Positions 1-7,579 of a stretch of DNA of 36,587 bases are shown in pieces. A program made the position numbers and the translations under genes. Under the pieces are notes generated by a model that did not search any database, was not told the origin of the DNA, and was given only the letters and a program-made list of their open reading frames with translations. The stretch's first letter is position 1. Each line of letters begins with the position of its first letter. Origin of the DNA: Aquihabitans sp. (lineage in GTDB: Bacteria > Actinomycetota > Acidimicrobiia > Acidimicrobiales > Iamiaceae); NCBI GenBank assembly GCA_025353965.1, contig JANXNS010000185.1:1-36587 (forward strand), given 5' to 3'.

Positions 1-471
1 CTCGCCCTGGCGCTCGTGGACGAAGACCTCGGGCCGGAGGTTGCTCACAACGTGGCGGGGTGGCTGGTGGTGTTTGCCCGCCGACCAGGCGGCCAGGCGC
101 AGTTCAGCGTGCAACTCCAAGCCCAAGCAGCCCGCACACCAGCCATTGCCGCCATCCAACGCTGGCTGCCAGACCACCTGGCCGACGACCTGACCGTCGA
201 ACGCCTGGCCGCCCGGGCAGGGATGAGCGATCGGAGCTTCGCCCGGTCCTTCAAAGCCGAGACGGGAACGACCCCCGCAGCCCATGTTGAGGCGCTGCGC
301 ATCGAGGCCTCCCGACGCCTGCTGGAGACCACTGATCACACCGTGGCCGCCGTGGCCCGGGCCGTGGGGCTACGCCACGCCGAGACGTTCCACCGGGCGT
401 TCACCCGCCGCATCGGCACGACGCCCGCCCGTTACCGCCAGCACTTCGCCCACCAATCCGTCAACGCGTGA
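1..471 (+). CDS. GlxA-like AraC-family transcriptional regulator, C-terminal part
   Basis: The reading frame is open from the left edge, so only the C-terminal ~156 residues are present; the GTG at 16 is internal. The visible part ends in an AraC/XylS-type double helix-turn-helix. The first helix pair lies around LTVERLAARAGMSDRSFAR and the second around VAAVARAVGLRHAETFHRAF, closing with the family's typical TTPARYRQHF ending. GlxA-like regulators carry a DJ-1/PfpI-like sensor domain in front of this HTH; the DxxxN-like stretch at the left edge (VAHNVAGWLVV, then RRPGGQAQF) matches the end of such a domain. It sits 19 bp upstream of a DJ-1/PfpI enzyme gene in the same direction, a common pairing that suggests it controls that gene. 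The family call is firm; the inducer is unknown. Confidence 0.88.
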   Translation, partial: LALALVDEDLGPEVAHNVAGWLVVFARRPGGQAQFSVQLQAQAARTPAIAAIQRWLPDHLADDLTVERLAARAGMSDRSFARSFKAETGTTPAAHVEALRIEASRRLLETTDHTVAAVARAVGLRHAETFHRAFTRRIGTTPARYRQHFAHQSVNA

Positions 472-490
472 CCAAACCCAGGGAGCTTCC

Positions 491-1144
491 ATGCAGATAG
501 CCATCGGCCTCTACCCCGGCCTCACCCTTCTCGATGCCATCGGCCCGTACCAAGTGCTCAGCCAGGTCCCCGGCAACGAACTCATCGTGTGTGCCGAACG
601 GACCGGACGTCTCACCGATGACAACGGCCTCATCCATTTCGATATCGAGCACACGTTTGCCGATGCCCCCCGACCGGACCTGCTCCTCGTTCCCGGCGGA
701 TTCATCTCCCGCAAGCTGGCCCGCGATCGTGACCCGATTGTGGACTGGATCGCGGAGGCCCACCCGCACACGACCTACACCACATCGGTCTGCACGGGTT
801 CCCTCCTACTCGGAGCCGCTGGCCTGCTCGAGGGTCTCGACGCAACCACGCACTGGTCCGCCTACGACGAACTGGCCACCTACGGCGCCCGACCCACCGA
901 GAAGCGAGTGGTTCAGCAGGGCAGGATTTGGACCGCGGCAGGGGTATCGGCCGGGATCGACCTCGCCCTCACGCTGCTGGCCGAAATCTACGGCCCAGAA
1001 ATGTCCCAGGCTGTCCAGCTCGGCATCGAGTACGACCCCCAACCCCCTTTCGATGCCGGTTCACCCTCCAAGGCCCCAGCCGACGTACTGGAACTGGTGC
1101 GAGCGGTGTCAGCCGAAAAGGAAGCCGCCATCCTCGGCCAGTGA
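491..1144 (+). CDS. DJ-1/PfpI family protein, isonitrile hydratase-like
   Basis: A 217-residue single-domain DJ-1/PfpI protein. The nucleophile elbow TTSVCTGSLLLGAAGLL puts the reactive cysteine at about residue 101. The early LLDAIGPYQVL segment supplies the Asp seen in isonitrile hydratase (InhA) relatives, and THWSAYDEL is also typical of that subgroup. InhA hydrates isonitriles to N-formamides; many relatives have no assigned substrate, so the reaction here is an inference. The ATG at 491 is preferred because it follows GGGAGC at a short distance and begins the conserved beta strand (MQIAIGLYPG); the longer ORF in the track runs back through the regulator's frame. The 3' end overlaps the convergent GHMP kinase gene by 36 bases. 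Confidence 0.85.
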   Translation: MQIAIGLYPGLTLLDAIGPYQVLSQVPGNELIVCAERTGRLTDDNGLIHFDIEHTFADAPRPDLLLVPGGFISRKLARDRDPIVDWIAEAHPHTTYTTSVCTGSLLLGAAGLLEGLDATTHWSAYDELATYGARPTEKRVVQQGRIWTAAGVSAGIDLALTLLAEIYGPEMSQAVQLGIEYDPQPPFDAGSPSKAPADVLELVRAVSAEKEAAILGQ

Positions 1145-2230
1145 CCGTTTCAGGCCGGGCGCGAGGGTGAGGTCGACTACCTGCCACGACGGGTCCACCG
1201 CCGATAGGGCGGCGGCCAGGCCTGCGGCGGCGACAGGATCGGCGGCCACGACCGTGAGCGATCCCCCGTCGCCGCCGGCGCCGTTGACCTTCCACCCGCT
1301 TGCGCCGTGCTGACGGGCGACCTCGATGGCTGCAGCATGGGCCTGGCCCACCAAGGACCGATGGAGCGAACGCTGGCCCTCGGTGCAGGCGGTGAGCACC
1401 TTGGCCCAGGTATCGATGTCCCCGGCCCGAAGCGCGGCGGCGGCGTCGGCGGCCAGGGCCGAGAGGTGGCCGAGGGCGGAGCGCGCCTGATCGTGTACCG
1501 GGCCACCGCAGCCGACCATGGCGTCGATGACCGAGGCATGGACGGCGGACGAGTCATGCGGGCCGAACACCACGGTCACCAAGCGCTCCCCTAGTTCCGC
1601 CTCCACCTCAGAGGACAGCTCGACTGGCTGATGACGCACGTCCGGGTAGGGACCGATCGCCAGCAGTGCCGCCCCACCCATGGCCGCCGACCATTGGTCC
1701 TGGACGCCAGACTCGCGGCCGGCCCGGGACGTTTCCACGGCGTGAGCCGCCACCGCCACCTCGGCGGCCGGACGGGCGCGATCGAACAGGCCGTCCAACG
1801 CGCCCAACAGCGCAACCACCACCGCACCGGACGTGCCCAGTGAAGCCCCGGCCGGAACCGCGGAGGAGATAACCACTTCGACCGACAAACCAGCGGGGAG
1901 CTCGACCGTCTCCAGCACGGATGCCGCCGCGTGTTCGAGCAGGGGTTGACGGTTCGCTACGGGCCAGCGCCAACCCCGATCGGCCGACGGACCCGAGCGA
2001 TAGTCCTCCTGGAGCGCAGGCGAAATGATCCGCAGCGGCAGGCCTTCGGTACCACCCGGCACCGAAACCAACGAGGCCTCTACCACCACCCCGGGCCCCA
2101 CGGCCAGGTTGCAAACCTGGCCAGGAGACCCAAACCAGGTATCGGTCCACCCGCCCACATCGGCCATGCGGACCGGGGCGGTGGCCACCGATCGGCGCAC
2201 CAGACTAGTTCCGAGGGGCCCAGGCGCCAT
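1109..2230 (-). CDS. GHMP-family sugar kinase (galactokinase/fucokinase-related)
   Basis: A 373-residue cytoplasmic small-molecule kinase. It begins with the substrate-binding segment RMADVGGWTDTWF (residues ~21-33), the form seen in predicted sugar kinases related to heptose-7-phosphate kinase and L-fucokinase. The phosphate-binding motif PAGASLGTSGAVVVALL follows at ~126-142, and the C-terminal glycine-rich motif VNGAGGDGGSLTVV at ~317-330. All three GHMP motifs are present, so an active ATP-dependent sugar or sugar-phosphate kinase is expected, but the sugar cannot be read from sequence. The same window encodes a GH29 alpha-L-fucosidase and a GH36 alpha-galactosidase, which makes fucose or galactose reasonable guesses only. 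The start at 2230 is the longest ATG; a slightly later start is possible. The gene converges on the DJ-1 gene. Confidence 0.85.
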   Translation of the reverse strand: MAPGPLGTSLVRRSVATAPVRMADVGGWTDTWFGSPGQVCNLAVGPGVVVEASLVSVPGGTEGLPLRIISPALQEDYRSGPSADRGWRWPVANRQPLLEHAAASVLETVELPAGLSVEVVISSAVPAGASLGTSGAVVVALLGALDGLFDRARPAAEVAVAAHAVETSRAGRESGVQDQWSAAMGGAALLAIGPYPDVRHQPVELSSEVEAELGERLVTVVFGPHDSSAVHASVIDAMVGCGGPVHDQARSALGHLSALAADAAAALRAGDIDTWAKVLTACTEGQRSLHRSLVGQAHAAAIEVARQHGASGWKVNGAGGDGGSLTVVAADPVAAAGLAAALSAVDPSWQVVDLTLAPGLKRSLAEDGGFLFG

Positions 2231-2267
2231 GGGGCGAGCCTGCCAGACCGGGCGGGTCCAGGAGCCA

Positions 2268-2765
2268 CTACAAGTCCCGAATCATCTCCACCTGACGAAT
2301 GCGTGGATCAGGCTCGAAGGCCATATCGGCCCCGGTAGGCGTGAAACCTTCGGCCTCGTAGAACCGTCGGGCGAACTCGTTGCGTTCGACTACCCAGAGC
2401 CGCAGGCGGCCGTGGCCCTTGTCTGTCGCCCAGGTGGCCACCGCGTTGAGCAAAGCGGTGGCCACACCGACATCTCGATGCCCAGGCGCAGACCAGAGTC
2501 CAACCAGGTTCGCCACGCCGCCCCGGCTGGCGTAGGCGCCGATCATGCCGATCGGCAGCGCGACCCCGTCGGACTCGGCAAAGAACGTGGCCTGGAGAGA
2601 CCCGGACGCGTTGGCCGAGGCGGAATCTGACCAATGGCCATCCCCGTGGGACTCAGCCCGAGCCAGCGTGGTGGTGGAATCACCCGGCGCATCGGCCAGC
2701 GTGGCCAGCCGCATGGACCGAAGCGTTGGGCCTTCATCAGCCGTCAGCCGCCTCACAGAGAACAT
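2268..2765 (-). CDS. GNAT family N-acetyltransferase
   Basis: A 165-residue GNAT-fold acetyltransferase, predicted to move an acetyl group from acetyl-CoA to an amine or amino-acid acceptor. The acetyl-CoA-binding motif A is visible as NLVGLWSAPGHRDVGVATALL around residues 84-105, followed by the C-terminal RLRLWVVERNEFARRFYEAEGF motif B, which is the standard end of the fold. The ATG at 2765 begins the typical first beta strand (MFSVRRLTADEG). It lies between whiB (35 bp upstream) and the GHMP kinase gene (37 bp downstream) on the same strand, so it could be co-transcribed with either. Nothing indicates the acceptor. Confidence 0.85.
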   Translation of the reverse strand: MFSVRRLTADEGPTLRSMRLATLADAPGDSTTTLARAESHGDGHWSDSASANASGSLQATFFAESDGVALPIGMIGAYASRGGVANLVGLWSAPGHRDVGVATALLNAVATWATDKGHGRLRLWVVERNEFARRFYEAEGFTPTGADMAFEPDPRIRQVEMIRDL

Positions 2766-2800
2766 CGGTTCACGCTACCGCGGCTCGACGCAGGTGCTGG

Positions 2801-3034
2801 TCAGGCTGTACGGCGGCGCTGGCGAATGATGCGGCGGCGTTCACGTTCGGTGTACCCGCCCCAGATGCCGTCCTTCTCACGGCGAGTCAGTGCGTACTCA
2901 AGACAGGCGCTCTGGACCGGGCAGCCTGCGCACACGGATTTGGCGGCTTCAGCCGCTTCATCGGTCTCTGGGTAGAAGTGCTGGGGATCGAGGCCGTGGC
3001 AGGCGGCTTTTTTGCGCCAAGACATGGAGCTCAT
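2801..3034 (-). CDS. WhiB-family Fe-S transcriptional regulator
   Basis: A 77-residue WhiB-like protein, a class found only in Actinobacteria and their phages. The four cysteines that hold the [4Fe-4S] cluster are at 12, 35, 38 and 44 (CX22CX2CX5C). The turn motif GIWGG follows, and the tail is very basic (RERRRIIRQRRR) and likely contacts DNA. WhiB proteins usually act with the principal sigma factor and respond to redox or nitric oxide. The ORF track runs to 3196, but family proteins begin just before the WR..AACHG segment, and the ATG at 3034 is preceded by GGAGTG at about 13 bases. A second ATG at 3025 is possible. The residues encoded upstream are arginine/proline-rich out-of-family sequence and are left out. 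Confidence 0.93.
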   Translation of the reverse strand: MSSMSWRKKAACHGLDPQHFYPETDEAAEAAKSVCAGCPVQSACLEYALTRREKDGIWGGYTERERRRIIRQRRRTA

Positions 3035-3157
3035 TGGGGGAGGTTCACTCCTAGACAGACGGTCGAATGACGACGGGTGCCTCAGATGGCCCCGCCTGGT
3101 GGGTCGGGCGCTGGCCGGCTCGGGGATTCGCCCCGCCCGGGGGCGCACGAAGCAACG

Positions 3158-3187
3158 AGTATGGTCGCCCGCCACCCCAGATGTCCA
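3158..3187 (-). promoter_or_regulatory. candidate promoter of whiB
   Basis: On the minus strand TGGACA (-35-like) and CATACT (-10-like) are separated by 18 bases in the 190-bp gap upstream of whiB. This fits a housekeeping-sigma promoter with a leader of roughly 115 bases. It was chosen by eye and is unproven. Confidence 0.3.
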
Positions 3188-3223
3188 CACCGTCATTTGC
3201 CTGACCGGGACCTGTCTTGGATC

Positions 3224-3820
3224 TCAACCGACCAGATCGGCGACCAGTTCGGCGATGTTGTCGCTGGTCAGAGGGGTCTCGAATACGAACTCGGGATGGT
3301 CCACCACCAGCGCTGAAGGACGGCCTTTGAGCAGCGCAATTTGGTTGGGAGAAAACGAGAAGTGGATGTAGTGGACGGCCGCAGTGATCTCGTCTCGCGT
3401 GAGTTGTTTCTCGTGATCGGCGTCCACCGTGGCGCGAACCCAATCCGCGTCGGGACCGTCGCCGAGCCGGATGACGACGTGCCGTTCGATCCCCACCAGC
3501 TTCGGTAACCACTCCCGCATTTCGTCGTCGACAGTGAGCTCGATGAAGAGGGTTGCCGCGAGATTCCCCGGCTCGGGGATGAGCGGGTTGTAGATGTCCA
3601 ACTCGGTCTGGATGCCTTCGTCGGTGAAGATCTTTTCGGCCCGGGCCATCTCCTGGATCTGGAACCGAATGGTCTCTCGGTTTTCGAACAGGACCGTGAC
3701 TACAGGGCCGACGGAGATCCGTCGCCGCTTCTTGAGCGCAATCACCTCGGTGCGGAACTGGGCCCGCGATCGTTCGTATTCACGGAGATCGGCGATGTCA
3801 TCGATGCCGAGCTTGGTCAT
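3224..3820 (-). CDS. DUF3501 family protein
   Basis: A 198-residue soluble protein matching the DUF3501 pattern: an N-terminal segment MTKLGIDDIADLREYERSR, then VTVLFENRETIRFQIQEMARAE around residues 42-63, and a C-terminal half with VHYIHFSFSPNQIALLKG. The function of the family is unknown. The ATG at 3820 has a strong AGAGGAG ribosome site 9 bases upstream and lies 24 bases after the stop of the Fe-S oxidoreductase gene, so it is the last gene of the rubrerythrin operon. Rubrerythrin, CCG-type Fe-S protein and DUF3501 are recurrent neighbours in bacteria, which suggests a shared role in peroxide or redox handling; this is an inference from gene order. Confidence 0.85.
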   Translation of the reverse strand: MTKLGIDDIADLREYERSRAQFRTEVIALKKRRRISVGPVVTVLFENRETIRFQIQEMARAEKIFTDEGIQTELDIYNPLIPEPGNLAATLFIELTVDDEMREWLPKLVGIERHVVIRLGDGPDADWVRATVDADHEKQLTRDEITAAVHYIHFSFSPNQIALLKGRPSALVVDHPEFVFETPLTSDNIAELVADLVG

Positions 3821-3844
3821 GAGTCTTTCTCCTCTGTGCGTAGA

Positions 3845-5176
3845 TCAGTCGGCGTCGGCGGGGATCCCGTAGGCCCGGGCCATGACCGAAAGCGGGTGCT
3901 GTGGGGTCTTGCCGGTCTCCAGCAGGATCCCGCCGTTGGCGAGGGAGCAATCCCCGGCCACGGTGTCGGCGTCGGCCTTCACGATGGCTTTGGTCATTTT
4001 CTTGGCAACCCCGCGGGCCATCTCGAAATTGTCGGATCGGAGGCCCCAGGTGCCGTCGATCCCTGAACACTCCGCCACCAGGGTGATCTTGGCGCCGGTG
4101 AGCTTCAGGAGGTCTCGACTTTTGAGGCCGATGCTCTGGGCCCGCAGGTGACAGGGGGCGTGGTACACGATCGAGACCGGTACCTCGCCGCCGAACTCCG
4201 TGTCGAGCGAGGTGCCGTCTGCCTTGTGGACCTGCACCAGGTGCTCGGCGGCATCCTGAGTGTGGTCGGCCACGAGACGGGCATCGTCGGTAGCCAGGTA
4301 GGCGACGTAGTCCTTCTTGAGCACGAACCCGCAGGTTGGTTCCGGGACCACGATGGTGAGGTCCTCTCCCCGCGCTTCGGCGTCCCGGATGGCTCCGGCC
4401 AGCACGGCCACGTTGGCCGCAGCGTCCTTGCGGAACTGCTTCAGGTTGCCTTGGTGAAGCGCGGGTGCGCCACAGCATTTGGTGCCGGCGGGCACCGAGC
4501 ATTCGATCCCGTTGTGTTCGTACACGCCCACGAGATCTCGCCCGACCTGGGTGTCGGTGTATTCCACCAGGCAGGTGGGAAACAGGGCCACCTTGCCTTG
4601 ACCGGAACCACGGAGTTTGGGGGTGTGTTTCTTGAACCAGGTGGAAAATCGGGTCTTGGCGTAGGGAGGGAGGATTCTTTCCTCGTGGATGCCAGCCGTC
4701 TTGGCAATGGCCTTGCGCAGCGGAGAACCTGGTGTGCCCAGAACCTTGTTGGCCAGCGGCGCGGTGACGCCGCTGCTGAGCTTGCCTAGGAAGTCCGTCT
4801 TGGACAGTGCCCTGTCGGTTAGGACGGTCTTGGCGGATTTCTGACCGTCGTCCTGCTGGAAGGCCTTGGCCCGCAACATGAGACGGGGAAAGTCGAGCGC
4901 CCATTCGTGCTTGCCCGGCGTATAGGGGCAGTTGACTTCACCGCAGAGCTTGCAATTGAAGCATTCGTCGACCACTTGGAACGCCTGGGCGTCGGTGATC
5001 TTGGCGGCGTCTTGATCGTCGTGCTGGTCGATCGCGTCGAACAACGTGGGGAACGACGGGCAGAACTTGAAGCACAACCGACACCCGTGACAGAGATCGA
5101 ACACCCGGTCCATCTCCTGGCGGAGATCCAAGCCATCGAGGTACTTGGGATGGAACGGGTCATAGGTTGTGGTCAC
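3845..5176 (-). CDS. Fe-S oxidoreductase with two 4Fe-4S motifs and CCG domains (HdrD/GlpC-like)
   Basis: A 443-residue protein with two N-terminal [4Fe-4S] motifs, CHGCRLCFKFCP (Cys 29, 32, 35, 39) and CFNCKLCGEVNCP (Cys 72, 75, 78, 83). Two C-terminal cysteine-rich domains of the heterodisulfide reductase D/GlpC type follow. The first holds a normal CCGAP motif; the second reads ECSGIDGTWG, so one cysteine of its CCG pair is replaced by E. Such proteins pass electrons to or from a soluble partner. The GTG at 5176 is chosen because CCAGGAG lies 9 bases upstream and the protein starts TTTYDPFHPKYLDG; the ATG at 5224 would add a low-complexity arm. It lies 99 bp after rubrerythrin and 24 bp before DUF3501 in one operon, so rubrerythrin is the likely redox partner (inferred). 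Confidence 0.87.
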   Translation of the reverse strand: MTTTYDPFHPKYLDGLDLRQEMDRVFDLCHGCRLCFKFCPSFPTLFDAIDQHDDQDAAKITDAQAFQVVDECFNCKLCGEVNCPYTPGKHEWALDFPRLMLRAKAFQQDDGQKSAKTVLTDRALSKTDFLGKLSSGVTAPLANKVLGTPGSPLRKAIAKTAGIHEERILPPYAKTRFSTWFKKHTPKLRGSGQGKVALFPTCLVEYTDTQVGRDLVGVYEHNGIECSVPAGTKCCGAPALHQGNLKQFRKDAAANVAVLAGAIRDAEARGEDLTIVVPEPTCGFVLKKDYVAYLATDDARLVADHTQDAAEHLVQVHKADGTSLDTEFGGEVPVSIVYHAPCHLRAQSIGLKSRDLLKLTGAKITLVAECSGIDGTWGLRSDNFEMARGVAKKMTKAIVKADADTVAGDCSLANGGILLETGKTPQHPLSVMARAYGIPADAD

Positions 5177-5275
5177 GGGGGAACTCCTGGATGACGGGGG
5201 CAGCCGTGAGCGAAGGGACCCCAACGGCCCCCCCGCTCACCAGCGCAAAGCGCTGGCCCGGTTCAGTGCGAACGA

Positions 5276-5695
5276 TCAGGAAACGTTCTCGAGGCCCTTG
5301 GCGAAGCGGCCAGCGTGACTTTTCTCGGCGCGGGCCAGGGTTTCCAGCCATTCAGCCACCTCGTCGAAGCCTTCTTCGCGAGCGGTCTTGGCAAAGCCGG
5401 GGTACATCTCTGTGTACTCATAGGTCTCGCCGGCGATGGCCGACTTGAGGTTGCTTTCGGTGGGGCCGACGGGCTCGCCAGTGGCCGGGTCGCCAACCTC
5501 GGCGAGAAAGTCGAAGTGGCCAAATGCGTGGCCGGTTTCACCTTCAGCGACGGAGCGGAAAAGGGCGGCGGTATCCGGGTAGCCCTCGATATCGGCCTTC
5601 TGTGCGAAGTACAGGTAGCGACGGTTTGCCTGACTTTCGCCGGCGAACGCTTCCTTCAGGTTTTCTTCGGTCTTGGAACCTTTGAGTTCAGCCAT
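5276..5695 (-). CDS. rubrerythrin-like diiron protein (short form)
   Basis: A 139-residue ferritin-like diiron protein. The four-helix ligands are visible: [18 protein letters not shown] in helix 1, [11 protein letters not shown] (ExxH) in helix 2, [13 protein letters not shown] in helix 3 and [10 protein letters not shown] (ExxH) in helix 4. Rubrerythrins reduce hydrogen peroxide. Full-length members are about 190 residues with a C-terminal rubredoxin domain; this one stops after the diiron domain and has no CxxC pair, so it needs an outside electron donor. The Fe-S/CCG protein encoded next in the operon is the obvious candidate. The ATG at 5695 follows AAGGAGG at 12 bases; the track's start at 6040 lies inside the divergent glpD gene and is rejected. 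Confidence 0.92.
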   Translation of the reverse strand: MAELKGSKTEENLKEAFAGESQANRRYLYFAQKADIEGYPDTAALFRSVAEGETGHAFGHFDFLAEVGDPATGEPVGPTESNLKSAIAGETYEYTEMYPGFAKTAREEGFDEVAEWLETLARAEKSHAGRFAKGLENVS

Positions 5696-5743
5696 GACGG
5701 AGTCAGGCCTCCTTGATGTTGATGGTTGGGGCCGCCAGATCTG

Positions 5744-5762
5744 GGTCAAACCTACCGTGACC
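5744..5762. promoter_or_regulatory. inverted repeat GGTCA-N9-TGACC in the rubrerythrin/glpD divergent promoter
   Basis: The 163-bp divergent gap contains GGTCAAACCTACCGTGACC, perfect 5-base arms around a 9-base spacer; extending one or two bases gives partial matches (TGGGTCA against TTGGTCA). On the minus strand TTTGACC within it could serve as a -35 element for the rubrerythrin operon. It may be an operator for a dimeric regulator, but short arms like these also occur by chance. Confidence 0.3.
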
Positions 5763-5858
5763 AAGACCCCGCCAGCGGAATTCAGGTGTGGGTAGTCGCC
5801 ATCAGTGCCCGTAGGATCGGCGGATGTTTCGTCACCGCGATCAGCCCGAGACCAACCG

Positions 5859-7532
5859 ATGATCGGGCCGGGCTGGTTCGATCGTGAAGATGCCCTGAGG
5901 CGCCTTGCGGACGACCCGTTCGACGTGTTGGTGGTGGGCGCCGGGATCACCGGGGCAGGGGTCGCTCTCGACGCCGCATCGCGTGGCCTACGCACGGCGC
6001 TCGTCGAACGGGACGACTTTGCTTCCGGTACCTCCTCCAAATCTTCGAAGCTGGCCCACGGCGGGTTGCGCTACCTCCAGCAGGGCGAGATTCGCTTGGT
6101 CTACCAAGCCCTGCATGAGCGTCAGCGCCTACGCCACAACGCACCTCACCTCGTGAAGATGCTCCCGTTCCTGTTGCCTGTGCTCACCGGCCGCGGCAGC
6201 GTCATTCCCAAGAAGCTCTCCCGGGCCTTGGGCATCAGCATGTGGATGTACGACCTCACCGGTGGTGCCCGGATCGGCAAACTCCACGAGCGCATCAGCG
6301 CGGAGAAGACGCTGGAACATATGCCCACGCTGCCAGCGGAGAAGCTGGCCGCGTCGTACCTCTACTACGACGCCACCGTGGACGATGCCCGGCTCACCCT
6401 CACGGTGGCGCGTACGGCCGCCATCGAGTTCGGCGCTGTTGTCGCCAACGGCGCGTCCCTGGTTGGCATCGACAAAGACGACCAGGGTCAGGTGTGTGGG
6501 GCTCGAGTTCTGGCCGACGGCAAGGAGATCATTATTCGCTGTCGATCCGTGGTCAATGCCGCTGGCGTGTGGTCAGACTCCGTGCGCACCATCGACGAGG
6601 GCACGGACCCAGATTCCATTCGCCCGGCCAAGGGCGTCCATATCACGGTGCCTTGGAGCAAAATCCGCAACGACGTTGCGGTGGTGGTGCCGGTACCCAA
6701 GGACAAGCGGGCCGTGTTCGTGGTGCCGTGGGGCGATCTCACCTACATCGGCACGACCGATACCGACTACGACGGTCCGCTCGATGATCCCCAGGTCACC
6801 GAGGAAGATGTGCAGTACCTGCTGGACGCCCTGTCGTTCACGGGTATTACCCGTGAGGACGTGGTCGGCACATGGGCCGGATTGCGGCCCTTGGTCAAGA
6901 GCGGTGGGACCGCCAAGACCGCGGATCTCTCCCGCCGCCACAAGGTGAACCCCTCCCCCAGCGGCGTCGTCACCATCACCGGCGGCAAGCTCACCACCTA
7001 CCGCGAGATGGCGGCGGACACGGTCGACGCCATCGTCGAGCACCTGGGCAAGACGGCCGATGGCGTATCTCGCCGCTCCCAAACCAAGAAGCTCAAGCTG
7101 CGCGGCGCGGAGGGCTACGAAACCCTGGCGGGCGACGCAGATCCGATGATCGCCCACCTGGCAGACCGCTACGGCGGGGAGGCCGCCACCGTGCTGGCGC
7201 TGGCCGACGCCGATCCCACGTTGCGCGAGCCGCTCGTGGCGGGACTGCCGTACATCCGAGCCGAAGCCGTCTACGCCGTGCGCTACGAGATGGCCCGCTC
7301 CGTGGACGACATTCTCAGCCGCCGCACACGGGCGCGTCTGCTGGCCCGAGATGCCTCCGCCGCCGCCGCGCAGAGCGTGGCCATGCTCATCGCTCCCTTA
7401 CTGGGCCTCACCAACGAGGAAGCGGCCCAGCAAGCGGCCGACTACCGGGCGGCCGCTGAGCTGGAGCGCACCAGCGCCAACCTTCCGCTCTCCGCCCTGC
7501 CCGACGCCGCGCTCGAGGGCCTCCAAGGCTAG
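5859..7532 (+). CDS. glpD: aerobic glycerol-3-phosphate dehydrogenase
   Basis: A 557-residue FAD-dependent dehydrogenase that oxidises sn-glycerol 3-phosphate to dihydroxyacetone phosphate and feeds electrons to quinone at the membrane. The Rossmann motif VVGAGITGAGVALDAASRG begins near residue 25. The GlpD hallmark SSKLAHGGLRYLQ follows near 63-75, then DATVDDARLTL and a later TITGGKLTTYREMA segment that closes the FAD domain, and a C-terminal helical domain ends the protein (RYEMARSVDDILSRRTRARLLARD). The ATG at 5859 starts at the usual distance from the FAD motif; the track's GTG at 5805 would add 18 unconserved residues. It is the first gene of a glycerol-lipid-like set, 47 bp ahead of an AGPS-like flavoprotein. 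Confidence 0.93.
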   Translation: MIGPGWFDREDALRRLADDPFDVLVVGAGITGAGVALDAASRGLRTALVERDDFASGTSSKSSKLAHGGLRYLQQGEIRLVYQALHERQRLRHNAPHLVKMLPFLLPVLTGRGSVIPKKLSRALGISMWMYDLTGGARIGKLHERISAEKTLEHMPTLPAEKLAASYLYYDATVDDARLTLTVARTAAIEFGAVVANGASLVGIDKDDQGQVCGARVLADGKEIIIRCRSVVNAAGVWSDSVRTIDEGTDPDSIRPAKGVHITVPWSKIRNDVAVVVPVPKDKRAVFVVPWGDLTYIGTTDTDYDGPLDDPQVTEEDVQYLLDALSFTGITREDVVGTWAGLRPLVKSGGTAKTADLSRRHKVNPSPSGVVTITGGKLTTYREMAADTVDAIVEHLGKTADGVSRRSQTKKLKLRGAEGYETLAGDADPMIAHLADRYGGEAATVLALADADPTLREPLVAGLPYIRAEAVYAVRYEMARSVDDILSRRTRARLLARDASAAAAQSVAMLIAPLLGLTNEEAAQQAADYRAAAELERTSANLPLSALPDAALEGLQG

Positions 7533-7579
7533 AGAACGGCTTCCCGCGGCGGCGAAGGGGCGCCTACCATGGGCAACCG

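Noticed and set aside
3035-3196. N-terminal extension of the WhiB ORF
   Set aside because: WhiB proteins start just before the first cysteine; the extension is low-complexity and contains the likely promoter.
3798-4904. 368-aa minus-strand ORF
   Set aside because: Frame-shifted shadow of the Fe-S/CCG oxidoreductase, extremely Arg/Pro-rich.
5696-6040. N-terminal extension of the rubrerythrin ORF
   Set aside because: It would overlap the divergent glpD gene and matches nothing in the family; AAGGAGG precedes the ATG at 5695.
7533-7579. GC-rich stretch between glpD and the AGPS-like gene as a terminator
   Set aside because: No convincing stem followed by a T-run; the genes are probably co-transcribed.
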